Source: Streptomyces shenzhenensis
GTDB taxonomy: Bacteria; Actinomycetota; Actinomycetes; Streptomycetales; Streptomycetaceae
DNA length: 49,193 bases
Assembly (NCBI RefSeq): GCF_021462265.1
Contig: NZ_JAJONF010000059.1
Location: 1-49,193 of the forward strand
Direction of reading: 5' to 3'
In this document: positions 43,915-49,193 of the stretch, piece by piece
Layout of the letters: every line of letters begins with the position of its first letter
How positions within the stretch are numbered: position 1 is the first letter of the stretch
The notes under the pieces: generated by a model
The model's database searches: none
What the model was told of the DNA's origin: nothing
Seen by the model: the letters and a program-made list of their open reading frames with translations, nothing else
Made by a program: the position numbers and the translations under genes

Positions 43915-43943
43915 TCGGCCGAACAGGCATCTCGATGCGGTAG

Positions 43944-43983
43944 CAGGGCTCGGGCAGCGCACGGTCGCGCCGCCCGGGCCCTG
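43944..43983 (+). terminator. Hairpin terminator between gap and pgk
   Basis: CAGGGCTCGGGC and GCCCGGGCCCTG form a 12-bp stem with one G-U pair and a 16-nt loop, 29 nt after the gap stop. It may lower read-through into pgk. Confidence 0.6.
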
Positions 43984-44065
43984 ACGCGCGTAAGGATCGA
44001 CCCGACGACATACGGTTCGATCAGTCCTCGTACGATCAAGAGCCCTCCTGTAGGAGTCCCCAACC

Positions 44066-45277
44066 ATGAAGACGATCGACGAACTCCTCGCCGAAGGGGT
44101 CGACGGCAAGCGGGTCTTCGTCCGCGCCGACCTCAACGTGCCGATGGCCGACGGTCTCATCACCGACGACGGCCGCATCCGTGCCGTCCTGCCCACCGTC
44201 AAGGCCCTCGCCGACGCGGGCGCCAAGGTGGTCGTCGCCTCCCACCTGGGCCGCCCCAAGGGCGCCCCGGACCCGAAGTTCTCCCTGCTCCAGGCCGCCG
44301 AGCGGCTCGGTGAACTGCTCGGTGCCCCGGTCGCGTTCGCCCAGGACACCGTCGGCCCCGCCGCCCACGACGCGGTGAACGGCCTGCAGCCCGGCCAGGT
44401 CGCGGTCATCGAGAACCTGCGTTTCAACGCCGGCGAGACCTCCAAGGACGACACCGAGCGCGGCGAGTTCGCCGACCGGCTCGCCGCCCTCGCCGACGTC
44501 TACGTCGGTGACGGCTTCGGCGCGGTGCATCGCAAGCACGCCTCCGTCTACGACCTCCCGGCCCGGCTGCCGCACTACGCCGGCTACCTGATCGCCACCG
44601 AGGTCGGCGTCCTGAGGAAGCTCACCGACGACGTCCAGCGGCCCTACGTCGTCGTGCTCGGCGGCGCCAAGGTCTCCGACAAGCTCGCCGTGATCGACCA
44701 GCTGCTCGGCAAGGCCGACCGCATCCTGATCGGCGGCGGCATGGTGTACACCTTCCTCAAGGCCAAGGGTTACGAGGTCGGCAGCTCCCTCCTCCAGGAG
44801 GACCAGCTCGCCGCGGTCACCGAGTACATCGAGCGCGCCGAGAAGACCGGCGTCGAGCTCGTGCTGCCCGTCGACACCCTGGTCGCCCCCGAGTTCCCGG
44901 ACCTGTCGGCCAAGACCCCCGGCAACCCCGCCACGGTCCCCGCCGACGCCATGCCGGCCGGCCAGATGGGGCTGGACATCGGCCCGGAGACCGCCAAGCT
45001 GTACGCCTCGAAGCTCGCCGACGCCGCCACCGTCTTCTGGAACGGTCCCATGGGCGTCTTCGAGCACCCCGACTACGCCGCGGGCACCAGGGCGGTCGCC
45101 CAGGCTCTCGTCGAGTCCAAGGGCTTCACCGTCGTCGGCGGCGGGGACTCCGCAGCCGCCGTGCGCATCCTCGGCTTCGACGAGAACGCGTTCGGACACA
45201 TCTCGACCGGTGGCGGCGCCTCCCTCGAATACCTCGAGGGCAAGACGCTCCCCGGCCTCGCCGCACTGGAGGACTGA
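44066..45277 (+). CDS. pgk: Phosphoglycerate kinase
   Basis: A 403-residue monomeric glycolytic kinase. The N-terminal substrate signature is RVFVRADLNVPM (about 14-25) with SHLGRPKG (about 62-69). FGAVHRKHASVYDLP precedes the domain switch. The C-terminal nucleotide part has VVLGGAKVSDKLAVI, FWNGPMGVFE and VVGGGDSAAAV. The ATG at 44066 follows TGTAGGAGTCCCC. tpiA begins 5 nt after the stop, so these two are cotranscribed. Confidence 0.97.
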   Translation: MKTIDELLAEGVDGKRVFVRADLNVPMADGLITDDGRIRAVLPTVKALADAGAKVVVASHLGRPKGAPDPKFSLLQAAERLGELLGAPVAFAQDTVGPAAHDAVNGLQPGQVAVIENLRFNAGETSKDDTERGEFADRLAALADVYVGDGFGAVHRKHASVYDLPARLPHYAGYLIATEVGVLRKLTDDVQRPYVVVLGGAKVSDKLAVIDQLLGKADRILIGGGMVYTFLKAKGYEVGSSLLQEDQLAAVTEYIERAEKTGVELVLPVDTLVAPEFPDLSAKTPGNPATVPADAMPAGQMGLDIGPETAKLYASKLADAATVFWNGPMGVFEHPDYAAGTRAVAQALVESKGFTVVGGGDSAAAVRILGFDENAFGHISTGGGASLEYLEGKTLPGLAALED

Positions 45278-45282
45278 CCCAC

Positions 45283-46074
45283 ATGGCCGCATCTGTTTCT
45301 TCCGGGCGCACGCCGATCATGGCGGGCAACTGGAAGATGAACCTCAACCACCTTGAGGCCATCGCCCACGTCCAGAAGCTCGCCTTCGCCCTGGCCGACA
45401 AGGACTACGAGGCCGTCGAGGTCGCCGTCCTGCCGCCCTTCACCGACCTGCGTTCGGTGCAGACCCTGGTCGACGGCGACAAGCTCAAGATCAAGTACGG
45501 CGCCCAGGACCTCTCGGCCCACGACTCCGGCGCCTACACCGGCGAGATCTCCGGACCCATGCTGGCCAAGCTGAAGTGCACCTACGTGGTCATCGGCCAC
45601 TCCGAGCGCCGCCAGTACCACGCCGAGACCGACGACATCGTGAACGCCAAGGTCAAGGCCGCCTACAAGCACGGTCTGACCCCGATCCTGTGCGTCGGCG
45701 AGGAACTGGACGTCCGCGAGGCGGGCAACCACGTCGCCCACACCCTCGTCCAGGTCGAAGGCGGTCTCAAGGACGTCCCGGCCGAGCAGGCCGAGTCGGT
45801 CGTGATCGCCTACGAGCCCGTCTGGGCCATCGGTACCGGCAAGGTCTGCGGCGCCGCGGACGCGCAGGAGGTCTGCGCCGCGATCCGGGCCAAGCTCGCC
45901 GAGCTGTACAGCCAGGAGCTGGCCGACCAGGTGCGCATCCAGTACGGCGGCTCCGTCAAGGCCGGCAACGTCGCCGAGATCATGGCGCAGGCCGACATCG
46001 ACGGTGCCCTGGTCGGCGGTGCCTCGCTGGACGCGGACGAATTCGTCAAGATCGTGCGCTTCCGCGATCAGTGA
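45283..46074 (+). CDS. tpiA: Triose-phosphate isomerase
   Basis: A 263-residue TIM-barrel enzyme. The catalytic residues are all present: Lys18 in MAGNWKMNLNH, the electrophilic His in VVIGHSERRQYHAE (about 106) and the base Glu in AYEPVWAIGTG (about 178). The phosphate loop is IQYGGSVKAGNVAEIM, and GALVGGASLDADEFVKIV follows. The first 8 residues (MAASVSSG) are an extension not needed for the fold. It sits 5 nt after pgk. Confidence 0.97.
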   Translation: MAASVSSGRTPIMAGNWKMNLNHLEAIAHVQKLAFALADKDYEAVEVAVLPPFTDLRSVQTLVDGDKLKIKYGAQDLSAHDSGAYTGEISGPMLAKLKCTYVVIGHSERRQYHAETDDIVNAKVKAAYKHGLTPILCVGEELDVREAGNHVAHTLVQVEGGLKDVPAEQAESVVIAYEPVWAIGTGKVCGAADAQEVCAAIRAKLAELYSQELADQVRIQYGGSVKAGNVAEIMAQADIDGALVGGASLDADEFVKIVRFRDQ

Positions 46075-46120
46075 TCGGGCCGAGCGAGTAGGCCCAGGGG
46101 GCGATCCGTCGTACCCTTGC

Positions 46121-46150
46121 GGGGACAAGGCGGCTTGCCGCTTTGTCCCC
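46121..46150 (+). terminator. 14-bp hairpin between tpiA and secG
   Basis: GGGGACAAGGCGGC and GCCGCTTTGTCCCC pair over a TT loop (one G-T pair), 46 nt after the tpiA stop and 49 nt before secG. It is a terminator or attenuator. Confidence 0.7.
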
Positions 46151-46199
46151 CTCGTTCATCCGAAGTCGTTCATCCGAATCCGAGAGAGTTGGTCCAGCC

Positions 46200-46436
46200 G
46201 TGGTTTTGGGGTTCTCGATCGCCCTGATCGTCTTCAGCCTGCTGCTGATGCTGCTGGTGCTGATGCACAAGGGCAAGGGCGGCGGCCTCTCCGACATGTT
46301 CGGTGGCGGTATGCAGTCCTCCGTCGGCGGCTCCTCGGTCGCCGAGCGGAACCTGGACCGGATCACCCTGGTGATCGGTCTGCTCTGGCTCGCGTGCATC
46401 ATCGTCCTCGGGATCCTGATGAAGACAAGCAGCTGA
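46200..46436 (+). CDS. secG: Preprotein translocase subunit SecG
   Basis: A 78-residue membrane protein of the SecYEG channel. Two membrane helices are visible: residues 2-24 (VLGFSIALIVFSLLLMLLVL) and 53-75 (TLVIGLLWLACIIVLGI). The conserved cytoplasmic loop HKGKGGGLSDMFGGG lies between them. The start is GTG at 46200; an upstream in-frame open stretch begins at 46143 but has no helix content. secG next to tpiA is a conserved actinobacterial arrangement. Confidence 0.95.
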   Translation: MVLGFSIALIVFSLLLMLLVLMHKGKGGGLSDMFGGGMQSSVGGSSVAERNLDRITLVIGLLWLACIIVLGILMKTSS

Positions 46437-46470
46437 TCCGCGACGCACACACGCACAATCTGTACGTAAG

Positions 46471-46515
46471 GCCCCATGTTCGGTACGCGCACCTGAGCGC
46501 GGCCTATCATGGGGC
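46471..46515 (+). terminator. Possible long-loop hairpin after secG
   Basis: GCCCCATG (46471-46478) and CATGGGGC (46508-46515) are complementary 8-nt arms with a 29-nt loop, 35 nt after the secG stop. It is a possible terminator, or an element of the leader of the next gene. Confidence 0.3.
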
Positions 46516-46591
46516 TTGCGTCTAGGTGCGGGGGCGGTAACTCCCACCACTGGACGCGCGTTGGGCCTTACGTAGACTGAGGCGCTCGCAA

Positions 46592-46616
46592 CGAAGCGAC
46601 ACGCCGACTCGCTTCG
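46592..46616 (+). promoter_or_regulatory. Leader hairpin ahead of the RbpA-family gene
   Basis: CGAAGCGA and TCGCTTCG form a perfect 8-bp stem with a 9-nt loop. It lies in the 5' leader, after a -10-like TAGACT (46573-46578) and before the ribosome site AGGGAG. A role in regulating translation is possible. Confidence 0.4.
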
Positions 46617-46644
46617 CGGCACCATCACGCAGGGAGTTACGACC

Positions 46645-46980
46645 GTGGCAAGTGGCAACGCGATCCGAGGTAGCCGGGTCGGGGCGGGGCCGATGGGCGA
46701 GGCCGAGCGCGGCGAGTCCGCGCCGCGTCTGCGCATCTCCTTCTGGTGCTCCAACGGGCACGAGACGCAGCCGAGCTTCGCCAGCGACGCGCAGGTGCCC
46801 GAGACCTGGGACTGCCCGCGCTGCGGCTTCCCGGCCGGTCAGGACCGGGACAACCCGCCGGACCCGCCGCGCACCGAGCCGTACAAGACGCACCTCGCGT
46901 ACGTACGGGAGCGGCGCAGCGACGCGGACGGCGAGGCGATCCTCGCCGAGGCGCTCGCCAAACTGCGGGGCGAGATCTAG
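46645..46980 (+). CDS. RbpA-family RNA polymerase-binding protein (paralogue type)
   Basis: A 111-residue protein. It has the RbpA zinc-binding core: ISFWCSNGHETQPSFASDAQ (about 31-50) and WDCPRCGFPAGQD (about 55-67). An N-terminal tail (MASGNAIRGSRVGAGPMGEA) and the C-terminal sigma-interaction helix region HLAYVRERRSDADGEAILAE follow the family layout. The main RbpA of Streptomyces has a different core (about CEKGHRF) and is encoded elsewhere. This one probably represents the second, RbpB-type paralogue. It binds RNA polymerase and primary sigma factors (family knowledge). The start is GTG at 46645. Confidence 0.88.
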   Translation: MASGNAIRGSRVGAGPMGEAERGESAPRLRISFWCSNGHETQPSFASDAQVPETWDCPRCGFPAGQDRDNPPDPPRTEPYKTHLAYVRERRSDADGEAILAEALAKLRGEI

Positions 46981-47112
46981 AAGTTGAGGCCGGCCGGGTG
47001 CCCGAGGGCGCCTGGCCGGAGCTGTCTTCGCGGCTGGGTCCGGGTCCGCGTCCGGCCCACTGTCAGTGGTGCCCTCTACGGTTTGTGCATCGGCGAATCG
47101 TGAGGGGCGGCG

Positions 47113-48369
47113 GTGACGGTGAGCGAGGGGGCGCCCGCGTGGCGCGGGGGCTTCGGGCGGCTGTGGACGGCCGCCGTGGTCTCCCGGTTCGGGGACGCGT
47201 TACGGACGTCCGCGCTGCCCCTGCTGGCCGCGCGCCTGACCGGCGACCCGCTCGCCATCGCCTCGGTGACCGCCTGCGGCTATGTGCCGTGGCTGCTGTT
47301 CGGGCTGCTCGGCGGTGCCGTCGCGGACCGGGTGGACCAGCGGCGCGCGATGTGGGCCGTGGACACGGTACGAGGGCTGCTCGTCGCCGCCTTCGCGCTC
47401 GCCGTGGCCCTCGGCCACGCCTCCATCCCGCTGCTCCTCCTGCTCGCCTTCGCGCTCACCACCCTGCAGACGCTCTTCGACAACGCCTCCACCGCGCTGC
47501 TGCCCTCCCTGGTGGACCGGCACGCCCTGGGCGGAGCCAACGCCCGGCTGATGACCGGCCAGCAGATCGCCGGAGGACTGCTCGGGGCCCCGCTCGTGCC
47601 GCTGCTCCTGGCGGCCGGCGCGTTCATGCCCTTCGCGGCCGACGCGAGCACCTACCTGGCGGCCGCCGCCCTGGTCGCCTCCCTGCGGACACGGCCCCCG
47701 AAGCGGGCGCCACGCCCGGCCGGCAGCACCCTGCGCAGGGAGATCGGCGAGGGCCTGCGCGCCCTGTGGCAGGACCGCGCCCTGCGGACCGTCTGCGTCG
47801 CCACCCTGCTGTGCAACATCGGCATGGGCGCCCTGATCGCCACCCTGGTCCTGCATGTGACGCGCTGGCTGCACGCGGGCACCGCGGGCTACGCGGCGGC
47901 GATGACCGCGTACTCGGCCGGCAGCATCACCGGCGGCTTCCTCGCCCAGCGCGTCGCCCGCCGTACCGGCCGGATCCGGGCCCTGCTGGTCGCCGGGACG
48001 GTCCAGACGTCGGCCCTGCTGCTCATGGGCACCGTCCGGCACCTCGGCGCCCTCGTCGCCGGCATGCTGCTGCTCGGTGCGATGAACATGGTGTGGAACG
48101 TCAACCAGGTCACGTTGATGCAGCAACACGCGCCCGAGTCGATGACCGGCCGGATCGCCGCCGCCTTCCGCACCTCCTCCACATCCGGCGCGCCGCTCGG
48201 CGCGCTGCTCGGCGGAGTCGTCGCGGGAGCCTACGGTCTGAACGGCCCCGCGCTGCTGGCCGCCGCTCTCTTCGGTCTGGCCGTCACCTCGTTGATACCG
48301 GTGCGCAAGCCTGACGTACCTGTTGTTGCGCCGCAGGAGAGCGCGACGGCAGGCCGTGCCCCGAGCTGA
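47113..48369 (+). CDS. MFS transporter (MFS_3/EntS-like exporter)
   Basis: A 418-residue major-facilitator protein with about 11-12 membrane segments. RLWTAAVVSRFGDALRTSAL at the N-terminus, then LLGGAVADRVDQRRAMWAVD and FDNASTALLPSLVDRHALGG, are typical of the MFS_3/enterobactin-exporter subgroup. Near the end is MNMVWNVNQVTLMQQHAPES with the following TGRIAAAFRTSSTSGAPLG. The substrate is unknown. GTG at 47113 follows GAGGGGCGGCG. The gene stands alone between the RbpA-family gene and pgi. Confidence 0.92.
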   Translation: MTVSEGAPAWRGGFGRLWTAAVVSRFGDALRTSALPLLAARLTGDPLAIASVTACGYVPWLLFGLLGGAVADRVDQRRAMWAVDTVRGLLVAAFALAVALGHASIPLLLLLAFALTTLQTLFDNASTALLPSLVDRHALGGANARLMTGQQIAGGLLGAPLVPLLLAAGAFMPFAADASTYLAAAALVASLRTRPPKRAPRPAGSTLRREIGEGLRALWQDRALRTVCVATLLCNIGMGALIATLVLHVTRWLHAGTAGYAAAMTAYSAGSITGGFLAQRVARRTGRIRALLVAGTVQTSALLLMGTVRHLGALVAGMLLLGAMNMVWNVNQVTLMQQHAPESMTGRIAAAFRTSSTSGAPLGALLGGVVAGAYGLNGPALLAAALFGLAVTSLIPVRKPDVPVVAPQESATAGRAPS

Positions 48370-48440
48370 TCAACTAGGTTGGAACGGCGGCGGCACAGGC
48401 ACGCAACAGGACAGGTGCAAGGAAGAAGGCTGAAGTCGGA

Positions 48441-49193
48441 ATGAACGCAGACGGCCGTACCAGGCTCAACCAGACGCCCGAGTGGACCGCGCTCGCCAAG
48501 CACCGGGAGGAGCTCGCCGACACCCGTCTGCGGGACCTGTTCGACGCCGACCCGGAGCGCGGCACGGGCCACACCCTCCAGGTCGGCGACCTCCACATCG
48601 ACTACTCGAAGCACCTGGTCAACGACGAGACACTGCGGCTGCTGCGGGAACTGGCCGCCGCCACCGACGTGTTCGGGCTGCGGGACGCCATGTTCCGCGG
48701 CGAGAAGATCAACGTCACCGAGAACCGCGCGGTGCTGCACACCGCCCTGCGTGCCCCGCGTGACGCGGTGGTCGAGGTCGACGGCGAGAACGTGGTGCCC
48801 CAGGTGCACGCCGTCCTGGACAAGATGAGCGACTTCGCCGAGCGGGTCCGCTCCGGCGCCTGGACCGGCCACACCGGCAAGCGCATCAAGAACGTCGTCA
48901 ACATCGGCATCGGCGGCTCCGACCTCGGCCCGGCGATGGCCTACGAGGTGCTGCGCGGCTTCACCGACCGCGACCTGACGGTCCGCTTCGTCTCCAACGT
49001 CGACGGCGCCGACCTGCACGAGGCCACCCGCGACCTGGACCCGGCGGAGACGCTGTTCATCATCGCCTCCAAGACGTTCACCACGATCGAGACGATCACC
49101 AACGCCACTTCCGCCCGCAACTGGCTCCTCACCGAGCTGAAGGCCGGTCAGGAAGCGGTCGCCAAGCACTTCGTGGCCCTCTCCACGAACTCC
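48441..49193 (+). CDS. pgi: Glucose-6-phosphate isomerase, N-terminal part (runs off the window)
   Basis: The first 251 codons of an approximately 550-residue isomerase, truncated by the window edge. N-terminal features are LNQTPEWTALAKHREELADT, then DYSKHLVNDETLRLLRELA. NVTENRAVLHTALRAP and NIGIGGSDLGPAMAYEVL (about 153-170) are PGI signatures. FIIASKTFTTIETITNA contains the catalytic-loop Ser/Thr pattern. The ATG at 48441 is the start, with no strong ribosome site. The enzyme interconverts glucose-6-P and fructose-6-P, fitting the glycolysis genes beside it. Confidence 0.95.
   Translation, partial: MNADGRTRLNQTPEWTALAKHREELADTRLRDLFDADPERGTGHTLQVGDLHIDYSKHLVNDETLRLLRELAAATDVFGLRDAMFRGEKINVTENRAVLHTALRAPRDAVVEVDGENVVPQVHAVLDKMSDFAERVRSGAWTGHTGKRIKNVVNIGIGGSDLGPAMAYEVLRGFTDRDLTVRFVSNVDGADLHEATRDLDPAETLFIIASKTFTTIETITNATSARNWLLTELKAGQEAVAKHFVALSTNS

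Overview
This window is chromosomal DNA from a Streptomyces-type actinomycete. GC content and third-position GC are very high, GTG starts are common, and stop/start overlaps of the ATGA or GTGA kind are frequent. The gene content is typical of the genus: whiA, a WhiJ-type regulator with a DUF397 partner, a mycothiol-dependent isomerase family protein, an F420/PPOX-type protein and an RbpA-family protein. I saw no rRNA, tRNA, CRISPR array, insertion sequence, prophage or replication origin. The gene order resembles the conserved core between glutamate synthase small subunit and pgi in Streptomyces (knowledge of the genus, not a search).

Layout. 1-3.6 kb: the N-terminal end of an ABC exporter, then a WhiJ/AbaA-like regulatory cluster made of an RsbW-like ATPase with a downstream partner, divergent from an XRE-DUF5753 regulator and a DUF397 protein. 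3.7-14.4 kb: mostly single housekeeping and metabolic genes, including an orphan gltD, a DUF1772 membrane protein, a DUF2293 protein, a uridine-kinase-like protein with a degenerate P-loop, a PPOX protein, corA, a methyltransferase, the pseudouridine pair psuG-psuK, a VOC protein, ogt and a secreted glycerophosphodiesterase. 14.6-23.1 kb: an MHYT membrane sensor, uvrB, and then a tellurium-resistance-like module. That module holds terD, a TerD protein fused to an FtsK-like domain without a Walker A motif, terC behind a manganese riboswitch, and a ChaA-type cation/proton antiporter. 23.1-29.4 kb: an MHS-family transporter, aroQ, a polar amino-acid ABC importer, an MBL-fold hydrolase and a maleylpyruvate isomerase family protein. 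29.6-36.5 kb: uvrA, a LacI regulator/PfkB sugar kinase pair with a 28-bp palindromic operator, a Rieske protein and an HTH-like protein. 37.1-42.3 kb: the tightly overlapping uvrC-rapZ-yvcK-whiA unit. 42.9-49.2 kb: glycolysis (gap, pgk, tpiA, truncated pgi) with secG, an RbpA-family protein and an MFS exporter.

The main regulatory observation is that four DNA-repair genes here (ogt, uvrB, uvrA, uvrC) each carry a match to the actinobacterial RecA-NDp/PafBC promoter motif, TGTCRGTG-N8-TANNNT. In ogt, uvrB and uvrC exactly 7 nt separate the -10 box from the start codon, which predicts leaderless mRNAs. A near match (one change) lies ahead of terD. Because uvrC heads the unit that ends in whiA, a DNA-damage promoter may feed into a sporulation regulator. 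whiA also seems to have an internal promoter, marked by a patch of non-Streptomyces codons and a GACAC site inside yvcK.

Limits: function calls come from reading motifs and from family knowledge. No alignment, structure prediction or search was run. Start codons marked as uncertain could be wrong.
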